Below, piece by piece: positions 16,990-25,532 of a stretch of DNA of 34,388 nt. The stretch is from assembly GCF_003946385.1 (NCBI RefSeq), contig NZ_RHOE01000025.1, forward strand, positions 1 to 34,388. The letters run 5' to 3'. The first letter of the stretch is position 1. Every line of letters starts with the position of its first letter. Under the pieces are notes generated by a model that searched no databases, was not told where the DNA came from, and worked only from the letters and a program-made list of their open reading frames with translations. Origin of the DNA: Loigolactobacillus zhaoyuanensis. GTDB lineage: Bacteria > Bacillota > Bacilli > Lactobacillales > Lactobacillaceae. The position numbers and the translations under genes were made by a program.

Positions 16990-17241
16990 GAAATAGTGAT
17001 CTAGCGCTGCCAAGGTGAAATGGAGGCGCTGGCGTATCAGCTGTGTCGATGGTATTTGGTGACCGAATTATGGTCGCCTAGTACCATGCGCGATTGACAA
17101 GATCCATTTTCTTTTCCGATTGGGTTTAATTGGAAAGAAAATTAGCTTGCCAACGCGCCACGCGTTCCATACGCCAGCGCCGAAATGGAACCAAACTAAA
17201 TCTGCTCACGAGTTAATATAAAACAGCCAAACTACAGAAAG
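16990..17241 (-). repeat. Structured intergenic repeat, copy C (inverted, diverged)
   Basis: On the minus strand this stretch aligns with copy A: CTTTCTGTAGTTTGGCTGT (17241-17223) differs by one base from 16581-16599. P1 is again a perfect 13-bp stem, ATACGCCAGCGCC (17169-17181) with GGCGCTGGCGTAT (17025-17037), although five of its positions differ from copy A. P2 and P3 are likewise kept with altered bases. The loop TAAACCCAA and the linker GTGGCGCGTTGGC are unchanged. The 5' end facing copy A is less clear. Confidence 0.8.
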
Positions 17242-17275
17242 CGCCTTTTTCTAGCTGCGAAGTGCTTCATAATTG

Positions 17276-17324
17276 TTAAACAAGCAATAATTGAACGTTC
17301 AACTATTGCCTGCCGAAACGGAAG
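17276..17324 (-). repeat. Structured repeat, 3'-end fragment D
   Basis: Read on the minus strand this matches the 3' part of copy B (25240-25281): GGCAGGCAATAGTTGAACG, then TTCAATTATTG and TTGTTTAA. It contains the perfect palindrome TTGAACGTTCAA. It lies just upstream of copy C on the same strand. The rest of 17325-17407 shows nothing recognisable. Confidence 0.65.
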
Positions 17325-17407
17325 CTAACGCACATTGCTAATAGATCCCCATAATTACGAAGTAGCAGGTTAATGCTCAGGAGCTAAAAGTTTTATGTCA
17401 CGCTTTT

Positions 17408-18079
17408 TTAGTCGTTCATTGCTTTTTCGATATTTGCTAAGGTCACTTGGCTGGTTTCGGTGAAATTAATGGCTGCGTCATGTAACAGTTCAGCGTCGCC
17501 GATCCCAACGGAAGTTTCACCAGCGGCGTTGATGCCGGCGATCCCAGCGGCAGCGTCTTCGAGCCCGATACATTGGGCTGGCATTAGGTCGAGCAGCTGT
17601 GCGGCCTTAACGAAGATCTCGGGATCAGGCTTACCGTATTGTAAGGTGGCTGGGTCAACCGCCTTAGTGAAATAATCGCTAAGCCCGATCTTAGCTAAGA
17701 TCGTTGGGGCGTTTTTCGAGGCTGACGCTAAGGAAATACCGTAACCTTTAGCCTTGAGGTCGGCGAGAAAGTCAGCCATTCCTGGCAAAATATCCTTAGC
17801 ACTCATATTTTGGATCAACTGGACATAATTCGCATTTTTTTCGGCGGCTAAGGCTTCCTTTTCAGCGGCGGAATAATTACCGGCTAAGCCACCTTTTTTC
17901 AGGATCATTTCTAGCGCGTCCATCCGGCTGATTCCTTTGACAGCGTCGCCAAGTCCGGGATATTCGACGCCTAATTTATCAGCTAATTGACCCCAAGCTT
18001 GCGCGTGGTAGCGGGAAGTATCCGTGATAACACCGTCTAAATCAAATACGAAGCCTTTAATATCTGTAAATTTTACCAT
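17408..18079 (-). CDS. pgmB: Beta-phosphoglucomutase PgmB
   Basis: A 223-residue HAD-superfamily enzyme that converts beta-glucose-1-phosphate to glucose-6-phosphate. Motif I DLDGVITDT (about 13-21) holds the phosphorylated Asp and the second catalytic Asp. The cap segment has GISRMDALEMIL, and SASKNAP, GKPDPEIF and GLEDAAAGI complete the set. It is encoded 15 bp after a GH65 gene on the same strand. These phosphorylases release beta-glucose-1-phosphate, which PgmB feeds into glycolysis. The start ATG at 18079 has AGGAGG about 7 nt upstream. No clear terminator follows; the next DNA is repeat sequence. Confidence 0.95.
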   Translation of the reverse strand: MVKFTDIKGFVFDLDGVITDTSRYHAQAWGQLADKLGVEYPGLGDAVKGISRMDALEMILKKGGLAGNYSAAEKEALAAEKNANYVQLIQNMSAKDILPGMADFLADLKAKGYGISLASASKNAPTILAKIGLSDYFTKAVDPATLQYGKPDPEIFVKAAQLLDLMPAQCIGLEDAAAGIAGINAAGETSVGIGDAELLHDAAINFTETSQVTLANIEKAMND

Positions 18080-18094
18080 GTCGTTTTCCTCCTA

Positions 18095-20851
18095 TTAGTT
18101 AGCTTTTGCGATCGCGGTTAGTGGCTGACCTTGGTAATCCACTGTGAGCGGTTTGTTTGCGGTCAGCAATAGTTCGTGATCGGCCACGTGAATTTTCGCT
18201 GTTTGGTCGGCTGTGACGGTGATCGCTTTTTGCGTGATCTGGAAATGGTACTGCGTGCCGCGGAAATATTGGCGAAAGGCGATGCTACGCCAATGTGCCG
18301 GTAGGTTAGGCGCGATCGTGACGATGTCGGTTAATTCGTCGACGCCGGCATAGTTACGCGTTTCCAGCATTAGCGTTGCCGCCATGACGCCGAGATGGAT
18401 CCCTTCGGCAGTGGTGCCACCTTGAATATCGTAGTAATCCGACAGCAGTGCTTGGGAAAATAGGTGCCACGATTGATCCATATTGCCATCGACTAAGGTT
18501 AAGACGGCGTAAACGATCCGCGATAAGGTTGAGCCGTGCGTCGTTCGATCGAGGTAATACTCGATATTGCGAGTCAAGAAGCCAGCCGGTAAGTCGTAGC
18601 CCATTTGTTTCAGAATTTGATTGACGTGGGTCAAGTCGAAGTTGTAAAAAGCCATCAGTGCATCGGCTTGCTTAGCGACTTGATAGGCATCAGGTGTGTG
18701 GCCCTCAGCCTTCAAAATGCGATCCATCCGTGAAATATCGCCGTACTTTTTGCGATAGTTTTCAAAGTTCAACGATGGTAGCTTGAAGTAGCCTTCAAAT
18801 TGACCAATCACGCCCGCCGAATCAACCTCTAAGGTTAAGCGGTGGCCAATGTTGGCCATTTTTTTGTACAAGGTGTCATTGATGCCGGCTTGTTGTAAAG
18901 CCTTAGTGAACGCGGCTTCAGGCACCACATTGCCGCGCAGATAATCAATAGTTTCAAATAGCCAGCTGACCATAATATTAGTGTAAGCATTGTTGGTCAA
19001 GCCTTCTTCGTCACTATTGGGGTAGCCTTCGTGGAATTCATCTGGGCCCATTACTTTTTTGATATCGTAGCGCTTGGTGGTTGGATTATATTCAGCCTTG
19101 CTGATCCAGAAGCGGGCGATATCCAGCAACATTTGAATGCCGTAACTTTGCATGAATTCACGGTCGTTGGCTAAATGATAATAAGTCCAAACGTTGTAGG
19201 CAACAGCTAAGGAAACGTGGCGCTGTAGGCGGCTGTTGTCAGGATCCCATTGCTGCGTCAGTGGATTTAGATGGACAAATTGCGACTGTTCATCGCCGTC
19301 TTGCCCTGATTGCCACGGGAACATAGCGCCTTGATAGCCTTCACTAGCGGCATACTTTTTCGCTGCTTCTAGGCGGTGATAACGGTACATCAGTAGTTGG
19401 CGGGCTAACTTAGGATAGTGCAGGGTATAGAAGGGGATAACAAACATTTCATCCCAGAAAACGTGGCCGCGGTAGGCTTCACCGTGTAAGCCGCGGGCGC
19501 CGATCGATGCATCCAAATGCTGATTCGCAACTTCAGTGGCCGACACGAAAGTATGGAAAATGTTGACCCGAGTCAGCTTCTGACTGGTTAGATCGCCTTC
19601 GATTTGAATATCAGCGTTGCGCCAAATATCCTGCCAAAAGTCGTCGCTGTGCTGTTCGCTGGCGCTAAAGGAGGCTTGGTGTAACTCTGTGGTGGTGGCG
19701 TTCATTAAGTCCGCTTCCGGCGTTTCTAAACTAGTGAAGATCGCCACGTTTTTCTCAAAGGTATACGACTGATTCTGGGTCACATCAAGCGATAATTCTT
19801 GTCTAATGATATCTGGTTGGTTGTGCGTTGTTTGTTTAGCCGCGCTATCATTGCAACTGACTAATTTGCTGCCAACGACGAATTTAATTTTTGATTGTTT
19901 CGTTTGGCCGGCGAGGTAGGCTTCCTGACCGGCGGTGCTCATTTCTGTGACGTCAATATGGCGTGAATTCAGGTTGCGGTAACGTTCAACGTTGCTATTG
20001 ATCACACTGCCATCGATCTCAGAATAAATTTGCAGGCTACCGGAAAAATTCAGCGGCGTTAATTGGTAACGCAACGCATACTGATGCCAATTGTGCATGT
20101 CGGCAACCTTGGTGGTCACTACTCTAAGTGCGTGGCCAGTCGCTAATTGAACTAGCATCGTCGTCCGCAACTCACCTGTTTGCAGGTCGAGACTACGGTA
20201 AATATCCTGAATATTTTCCTTTTTGATGGTAAAGGGGGTTTGGTGATCGACGCTAAAAGTTAAATACTGTGCATTCGGCAAGTTGACCAGATCTTCATTA
20301 ACGACATCACGGTCATTGATTTTGGTGGTCAATTGATTGTAAAAGCCGGCAACATAAGTCCCGGGATAGTTGTTGTCATCGGCTTTAGCTTCAACGTAGC
20401 TACCGCGCAAGCCGAAAAAGCCATTACCCAGTGTTAACATCGATTCTTGACCATAATTACGTTTGCCGGTGTATTGACCGTAATAATCCAAATGCCACTG
20501 ATTATAGGTTTGTTTACGCGCGGCGGCTTTGGTTAAGCCTAATGTTTTCACAGTTTGCTGGCTAACGACAGGCACGTTGAGCATATTGGTCAAGGCCAAT
20601 CCAATATCGATCCGCTGATGGTTGATCCCGACGATCGTATCGGAAAATTCATAGGCTAATGGATTTTCGATCACGGCGACATCGAAATTAATGCCAACAA
20701 GTCGTTCGCGAATTTTTTCTAAGTTGTCACCAATACTTTGGCGCGGATCATAGGCGATCACGCTTTGTTGGCGTTGGTGGCTGGCCCGTTCATAGGCCAG
20801 CACGATTGCATCATCAGTGACCCGTAATGAAATAACTTTCACAATATCCAC
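18095..20851 (-). CDS. GH65 disaccharide phosphorylase with long N-terminal extension
   Basis: A 918-residue protein. The GH65 part starts near residue 116 (YNQWHLDYYG, LTLGNGFFGLRGSY); the (alpha/alpha)6 barrel holds GHVFWDEMF and the general acid E605 in GPDEFHEG. The phosphate-binding THGSTLS lies near 790. GH65 enzymes usually have about 750-780 residues; the first 115 residues are an extra domain of unknown role (see findings). An inserted loop after the acid (GYPNSDEEGL) sets it apart from maltose phosphorylase, so the substrate (trehalose, kojibiose, nigerose or a phosphorylated sugar) is unsettled. With pgmB next to it, phosphorolysis is more likely than hydrolysis. The GTG start at 20851 is uncertain; GTG at 20842 is an alternative. 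Confidence 0.88.
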   Translation of the reverse strand: MDIVKVISLRVTDDAIVLAYERASHQRQQSVIAYDPRQSIGDNLEKIRERLVGINFDVAVIENPLAYEFSDTIVGINHQRIDIGLALTNMLNVPVVSQQTVKTLGLTKAAARKQTYNQWHLDYYGQYTGKRNYGQESMLTLGNGFFGLRGSYVEAKADDNNYPGTYVAGFYNQLTTKINDRDVVNEDLVNLPNAQYLTFSVDHQTPFTIKKENIQDIYRSLDLQTGELRTTMLVQLATGHALRVVTTKVADMHNWHQYALRYQLTPLNFSGSLQIYSEIDGSVINSNVERYRNLNSRHIDVTEMSTAGQEAYLAGQTKQSKIKFVVGSKLVSCNDSAAKQTTHNQPDIIRQELSLDVTQNQSYTFEKNVAIFTSLETPEADLMNATTTELHQASFSASEQHSDDFWQDIWRNADIQIEGDLTSQKLTRVNIFHTFVSATEVANQHLDASIGARGLHGEAYRGHVFWDEMFVIPFYTLHYPKLARQLLMYRYHRLEAAKKYAASEGYQGAMFPWQSGQDGDEQSQFVHLNPLTQQWDPDNSRLQRHVSLAVAYNVWTYYHLANDREFMQSYGIQMLLDIARFWISKAEYNPTTKRYDIKKVMGPDEFHEGYPNSDEEGLTNNAYTNIMVSWLFETIDYLRGNVVPEAAFTKALQQAGINDTLYKKMANIGHRLTLEVDSAGVIGQFEGYFKLPSLNFENYRKKYGDISRMDRILKAEGHTPDAYQVAKQADALMAFYNFDLTHVNQILKQMGYDLPAGFLTRNIEYYLDRTTHGSTLSRIVYAVLTLVDGNMDQSWHLFSQALLSDYYDIQGGTTAEGIHLGVMAATLMLETRNYAGVDELTDIVTIAPNLPAHWRSIAFRQYFRGTQYHFQITQKAITVTADQTAKIHVADHELLLTANKPLTVDYQGQPLTAIAKAN

Positions 20852-20897
20852 TATCCTTCCAATAATATGCGGCCAAAACCTGGCCTACGTGTTCAAC

Positions 20898-20954
20898 AAA
20901 AAGGTGTCCGCTGGTTGTCACATGAATAAAGTTCTATGTGATAAAACGAACACC
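20898..20954 (-). terminator. Terminator between the two GH65 genes
   Basis: On the minus strand GGTGTTCG and CGGACACC form an outer stem with one mismatch. TTATCACAT and ATGTGACAA form an inner 9-bp stem with one wobble pair. TTTTTG follows. It ends the upstream GH65 transcript, so the GH65-pgmB pair may need its own promoter or read-through. Confidence 0.75.
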
Positions 20955-20997
20955 CGCTACTAATAATATTAGAACGCAAATTTTTATTTAGCAACTT

Positions 20998-23304
20998 TTA
21001 GGCGTTTTTAAGTGGCACGGTAACTGGCATGTCCTGACTTAAGTCACAGGCTTGTTGTTGACAGTAAATGGTTAGCGGCGCGCCGCTTAATAAGATGAAG
21101 CGGGCCGTTTCTTGATTGATATCGACATCGAGCTGGCGGTTGCGGTATTTAATTTTAAAGCTGAGCCGGAACCAGCTAGCCGGCAATTGTGGGGCAAAAG
21201 TTAAGCCTTCCATGCCAAAGTGCATACCGGCAAAACCATAAACTAGTGACAACCAGCTGCCCCCCATGTTAGCGGCGTGGATGCCATCTTCAGAGTTGCC
21301 TTGCAGATCGGTTAAGTCAGTCAAGGCCGTGTCCATGAAGTAAGCTTGGGCTTTTTTCGAGTCATCGATCCGATTGGCTAAAATGCTGAAAATCGCCCGC
21401 GATAGCGATGAATCATGAGTGGTGATGCCTTCGTAATAATTATAATCACGGCGTAATTGAGCTTGATCTTGATCCAATGGGAACAAAAAGTCACTCATCA
21501 AAGTGTCAGCTTGCTTATTGACCTGATAACGGTAAAGGACCAGGGGATGATAATGAAGTAACAATGGGAAGTTGGCGGCAGGCTCATTTTCAATATCAAA
21601 GCGTGGTCGATTTAGCGCATTATCGTCCTGTAACTTAATTTGGTGCTTTTCGTCATAAGGCAGGTACATATCGGCGGCGGCTTGCTTAAAGTTAGCGATC
21701 TCTTCGTCGGTGACTGCCAATTCAGTTAATTTATCCGGCGCTAACTGCTGCAGTTTGACCGCGTATTTAACGGCTAAACGCATGTTGTGCTGCGCCATTC
21801 GGTTGGTGTAGTAATTGTTGTCGATCAACGCCGTATACTCGTCAGGCCCAGTGACACGATTGATCACGAAATGGCCAGCTTGGGGGCCGTGCTCGCCATA
21901 ATTACCGTACGCCAGCCAAAAGCGCGCTGTCTCTAGAATTAATTCAAAGCCGGCGCTGATCAAGAAATCAGTATCGTTAGTGGCACGAATATATTGGTCG
22001 GTGGCGTAGGCAATGTCCGCGTTGATGTGGACCTGAGCGGTGCCAGCTGGGAAATAGGCGCTGGCTTCTTCACCATTGATCGTGCGCCAGGGAAAGAGGG
22101 CGCCAGACTTGATCGCCATTTCTCGAGCGCGCTGACCGGCTGCCCCCAACGTGGCGTAGCGGTAACTGAGTAACGCTTTGGCAATTTTCGGCTGCGTATA
22201 AATGAAAAACGGTAGCATATACATTTCCGTATCCCAGAAATAGTGGCCTTCGTAGCCGGAACCCGTTAGGCCCTTCGCTGGGATATCAGTGCGGTGATCA
22301 CGGCCAGCTGCTTGATAAAGATGATACAAATTGAAGCGGATCCCCTTTTGCAGGATCGGATCGCCTTCAATAATAACATCGCTGTCCTGCCAAAATTGCT
22401 GGGTCCGTGCCGCTGAAGCCGTAAATAGATCAGAGAAAGTTCGATTTTTCAAGCGCGCTAGAGATTTGTCAATGTAGTGTGTTTGGTTCAATTTAAAGGC
22501 TAATAAGTTGTGGATCTCGCCTAGTGAATAACCAAAGGTAAATTGGGCGCTTCGGTCAGGCGTTAGCTCAAGCTGAATTTCATAATTCGGTACGTTGGCG
22601 TGTGCGTTCAATTGGACGCGCGGATCGCTACCGAGGTATTCCATGGTCATTAATAAGCCTAACTGACTTTTTTGGGTACTAAATTGCATCGTTGGCGCAG
22701 TTGATGGCAGATAGGTTTGAATCAGCGTGTTACCGCGTTGGGCGCGCCGTACGTCTTCAGCGCCGCGGGGGATCTGCTGATCAACGTAGTCGTGCTGCTT
22801 AATAATGGTGAGCGGGCCGCTAAAGTTTAAGGCGCGGACATCATAGCGAACGACGTACAAATGGCGATCAGCCTGCGAAGCAAAAGATTCCATGGTCAAC
22901 GCGAATTTCTTAGCCGTAGGCATGGTGACGTGGAAAGTTTCCAGCAACAAGCCACTGGCCATGTCCCAAGTTTTGTCGATCATTTCAACTTGATAAGCCG
23001 TTTGATCAGAGCGAACACCGTCGACGCTAAAAATTAGGTAGCGTGGATCTGGTAGTTCGCAGATCGTCTGATTATTGTGGGCATAGCCGAAATAAGCTTC
23101 GCCATATTGGATCGGGCTTAAATCATAAAAGCCGTTAACTAATAGCCCTGGGGTCCCGGGATAAGCCGGCGAGTTGCCCTGTAGTGGATTACTGGCGCGG
23201 ACGCCTAAATGGCCATTGCCTAATGCATAAATTGTTTCCACAAAACCAGGTGACTTGTGTTTCAGTTGTTGTAAGTGAATTTGATACTGTTCGTCAACGG
23301 ACAT
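20998..23304 (-). CDS. GH65 disaccharide phosphorylase
   Basis: A 768-residue cytoplasmic enzyme of standard GH65 length. Visible in order: TIYALGNGHLGVR and YPGTPGLLVNGFYD at the N-terminus, GHYFWDTEMYMLPF, the general acid E489 in GPDEYTALIDNNYYTN, and the phosphate-binding THDSSLS (about 645). The acid's position is very close to that of maltose phosphorylase of L. brevis (Glu487), but the GPDEYTA motif differs from the GPNEYEN of maltose phosphorylase, so an alpha-1,3- or other alpha-glucoside may be its substrate. The start ATG at 23304 follows GAGGAGG by 6 nt. No sugar transporter gene lies nearby. Confidence 0.9.
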   Translation of the reverse strand: MSVDEQYQIHLQQLKHKSPGFVETIYALGNGHLGVRASNPLQGNSPAYPGTPGLLVNGFYDLSPIQYGEAYFGYAHNNQTICELPDPRYLIFSVDGVRSDQTAYQVEMIDKTWDMASGLLLETFHVTMPTAKKFALTMESFASQADRHLYVVRYDVRALNFSGPLTIIKQHDYVDQQIPRGAEDVRRAQRGNTLIQTYLPSTAPTMQFSTQKSQLGLLMTMEYLGSDPRVQLNAHANVPNYEIQLELTPDRSAQFTFGYSLGEIHNLLAFKLNQTHYIDKSLARLKNRTFSDLFTASAARTQQFWQDSDVIIEGDPILQKGIRFNLYHLYQAAGRDHRTDIPAKGLTGSGYEGHYFWDTEMYMLPFFIYTQPKIAKALLSYRYATLGAAGQRAREMAIKSGALFPWRTINGEEASAYFPAGTAQVHINADIAYATDQYIRATNDTDFLISAGFELILETARFWLAYGNYGEHGPQAGHFVINRVTGPDEYTALIDNNYYTNRMAQHNMRLAVKYAVKLQQLAPDKLTELAVTDEEIANFKQAAADMYLPYDEKHQIKLQDDNALNRPRFDIENEPAANFPLLLHYHPLVLYRYQVNKQADTLMSDFLFPLDQDQAQLRRDYNYYEGITTHDSSLSRAIFSILANRIDDSKKAQAYFMDTALTDLTDLQGNSEDGIHAANMGGSWLSLVYGFAGMHFGMEGLTFAPQLPASWFRLSFKIKYRNRQLDVDINQETARFILLSGAPLTIYCQQQACDLSQDMPVTVPLKNA

Positions 23305-23374
23305 AGAATTCCTCCTCTACTGCAAAATTAAGCTGCTCGATGCTTCAAGTCTAACACGGGTACTGAACTAACGC

Positions 23375-24097
23375 TCACGATTTACATAGCCAATTTACTT
23401 TTGCTGGTGGGCTAAATCGGCGTTGCGCAAAGCTAGTTGCGAAAAAGTCGGCGTTTAGCTGGGCCTGAGTTTCAGCAGATAGCGGTTGCGGACTTGTATA
23501 AAGATAAGCGCGCTTTCTAGCGCGCTTGAAAATCGGTGTCAGTCCAGCTGCAGCCACCGTTTGCAGCAATAATTGTGGCTTAGCGCAGGGACTGTTCCAC
23601 TTCTGGCTGGCTAAAAAATTAGTGGTGGCGCTGGCGGCGGTGATCAAATGCGAGCGGCGCAATAATTCTAAGGCGACGCTACCGCCAAAACCTTGACCGC
23701 AGGCGCCGACTTGAGTTAACAGAATATGAGCTTGCAAATGAGCGCTATTGATTTGGCGCGGCGCCAGTAGCCGTTCCACCACTAGTAAACTTTGCTTAAC
23801 GGCTTGTTTGTTGGCGGCAACGAGCGGCTGATGGGTGGTTAACCATTGCGGATAATCAGTCGGCGTTACCGCGGTCCGATTTGGAAACTGTAACTGACAG
23901 ACAATATTGCCCGCCGCTGCTAAAGCTTGGCTACTAGTATTAGTTAGATTTAATGCTAAAATCAGTGGAAATTTGCCGGTCATTATTGGTGCCTGCATAC
24001 CAGCTTTTTGGGCTGGATAATAGGCACGCCAAGGGAAGCGCACGGAGTGATCAAGTTGCGGTAAATCATAAAATGAATCGATATAGCCGACCTGCAT
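23375..24097 (-). CDS. Alpha/beta-hydrolase-like protein, nucleophile motif lost
   Basis: A 240-residue protein with the outline of the PAF-acetylhydrolase/dienelactone-hydrolase group: a WRAYYPA strand, KFPLILALNL where relatives have the strand before the oxyanion HG, and GACGQGFGGSVALELL where they have the G-x-S-x-G elbow. The elbow here reads GQGFGG, with Gly at the nucleophile position, and the HG pair is absent, so it is probably not an active hydrolase. The start ATG at 24097 is preferred; the GTG at 24112 lies inside the likely ribosome binding site AGGTGG. It is encoded upstream of the GH65 gene on the same strand, perhaps co-transcribed. Its function is unknown. Confidence 0.6.
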   Translation of the reverse strand: MQVGYIDSFYDLPQLDHSVRFPWRAYYPAQKAGMQAPIMTGKFPLILALNLTNTSSQALAAAGNIVCQLQFPNRTAVTPTDYPQWLTTHQPLVAANKQAVKQSLLVVERLLAPRQINSAHLQAHILLTQVGACGQGFGGSVALELLRRSHLITAASATTNFLASQKWNSPCAKPQLLLQTVAAAGLTPIFKRARKRAYLYTSPQPLSAETQAQLNADFFATSFAQRRFSPPAKVNWLCKS

Positions 24098-24213
24098 AAT
24101 GGACGTCGCCACCTAAAATTAATTTTTACTGAGAGTCACTTATAATCTTAATAAGAAATAGAACTTTTTGCTTGAAATTTGCTTGCTAAATGTTGATAAT
24201 AGCTAAATGCGTA

Positions 24214-24244
24214 AAATTAGTTGGCGCAAACCGCTAACTAATTT
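24214..24244. other. Inverted repeat between hydrolase and acetyltransferase genes
   Basis: AAATTAGTTGGCG (24214-24226) and CGCTAACTAATTT (24232-24244) pair over 13 bp with one wobble and a 5-nt loop. It lies in the divergent gap 24113-24354. No good T-run follows on either strand, so an operator or mRNA hairpin is as likely as a terminator. Confidence 0.5.
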
Positions 24245-24354
24245 AACCGCAAGCTCGATCGAAAGTGACTTTTCAGTCACGCGCTAGCTTAACGATAAAC
24301 CCTAGTGGCGTAGCGTTAAACGAAAATTCTAATATTGAACAGGGGACCTACATT

Positions 24355-24879
24355 ATGACAACAACTTATTTACGACAAGCAAGAACCGCCGATCTACCCG
24401 TCATTATGAAAATTATAAATGAAGCGAAAGCATACTTAAAGCAACAAAATGTTGATCAGTGGCAGCACGGCTATCCTGAACAAAGCGATATGACGGCCGA
24501 TGTTGCTGCGGGGTTAAATTATGTATTGATCCGCGATGATGTCATCGTGGGCACGGCTACTTTGCAACGCGGCATCGATGACAACTATAAAGTGATCGAG
24601 CAAGGTACTTGGCGTGGTGCGGCTGAAGCGACTTATACGTCAATTCATCGCATCGCGGTTGCTGCCGGTTACCGCGGCCAACATTTGTCAGAAACGCTGA
24701 TCACTAATTTATTGACCTTGTCGCTACAACTGGGTTACGCCGATGTGCGCATCGATACGCATCCGGAAAACGTCGGCATGCAGCACGTGATCAAGCAAAA
24801 CGGCTTCGAGTATCGTGGTATTATCTACATGCACGAACCAAAAGAACCACGTTACGCGTACCAATTACAGCTGAAGTAA
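24355..24879 (+). CDS. GNAT-family N-acetyltransferase
   Basis: A 174-residue protein with the GNAT layout: TYLRQARTADLPVIMKIINEA at the N-terminus, a beta-strand YVLIRDDVIVGTATL, and the acetyl-CoA-binding motif A HRIAVAAGYRGQHLSETLI (about 122-140) with the R-x2-G-x-G/A-like turn GYRGQ. The C-terminal NGFEYRGIIYM is typical. The start ATG at 24355 follows GGGG by about 8 nt; the longer in-frame start at 24265 lacks a ribosome binding site. The acetylated substrate is unknown. It is monocistronic; repeat copy B follows directly. Confidence 0.85.
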   Translation: MTTTYLRQARTADLPVIMKIINEAKAYLKQQNVDQWQHGYPEQSDMTADVAAGLNYVLIRDDVIVGTATLQRGIDDNYKVIEQGTWRGAAEATYTSIHRIAVAAGYRGQHLSETLITNLLTLSLQLGYADVRIDTHPENVGMQHVIKQNGFEYRGIIYMHEPKEPRYAYQLQLK

Positions 24880-24894
24880 AAATTATAGGGAGCT

Positions 24895-25460
24895 GAACCT
24901 GAACTTAGCGGTTCTTGCTGAAGTTTAGTTAGGTACAGAATTGATTAGCTTCCATTCCGGCGCCAGTGGACGGAACGAGTGGGCGTGTTGGCGAGCTAAT
25001 TTTTCCTAGATAAACCCAAAAGCGGGTGGAAAAATGGATCTCGCCAGCCACGCATAGTTCTAAATGGCATAACCCGCCATCAAGAACTATCGACACATCT
25101 GCGACTTGAACTTGGCGGTTTTCGCCTTAGTTCAATCGACAACGGAAAGCAAGTACTGTTTTGCGAATAAATACTAGTATCTGATACTTGTTAATTCAGT
25201 TATTAAGAACGAGCGACAGTGGTCCACTGGCGCCTTCATTCCAGCAGGCCATAGTTGAGCGTTCAATTATTGATTGTTTAAGTGGCAAAGCTAGTCGTAA
25301 TCGGAACGAGAATACCGGCAACGCAGTTTTCTAACTGTATTGCCGGTATTTTTGAGTTCAGATATTTCTATTTTAAAACTGCCACGACGGAATGGAGGCA
25401 AACTAACTCTGTATTTAGCTGAATTTCAGCCTGAACTCAAACTTAATGGTTCAACTCCTT
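24895..25460 (+). repeat. Structured intergenic repeat, copy B (long form)
   Basis: Nearly identical to copy A over about 24946-25100 and again after 25222. P1 is GGCGCCAGTGGAC (24959-24971) with GTCCACTGGCGCC (25222-25234). Between P3 and the P1 3' arm it carries about 120 bp absent from copy A (25101-25220), including the hairpin TTGAACT...AGTTCAA (25106-25135). The ends are imperfect inverted repeats: 24919-24963 resembles the reverse complement of 25382-25428, sharing TACAGA and TCCATTCCG. No gene lies in 24880-25532. Confidence 0.82.
25311..25353 (+). terminator. Terminator hairpin ending repeat copy B
   Basis: AATACCGGCAA (25311-25321) pairs with TTGCCGGTATT (25340-25350), and CAGTT with AACTG inside. 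TTTTT follows. It is equivalent to the hairpin at 16858-16898 and probably also ends the acetyltransferase transcript. Confidence 0.75.
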
Positions 25461-25532
25461 TTTTCGAACTTAATTTAATTGTAACTTCGGTATGCTAGAC
25501 TAGGGTGTAAATTAACGATAAGAGATGATAAC

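Noticed and set aside
16581-17324. CRISPR array or tRNA cluster in the gene-free DNA
   Set aside because: The repeats are few, long, in both orientations and not regularly spaced, and no cloverleaf is visible.
20898-20954. Riboswitch between the GH65 genes
   Set aside because: A single long hairpin followed by TTTTT on the minus strand is explained as a terminator.
24265-24354. Longer N-terminus of the GNAT protein
   Set aside because: The first 30 residues have no ribosome binding site and do not resemble the family; the ATG at 24355 gives the usual N-terminus.
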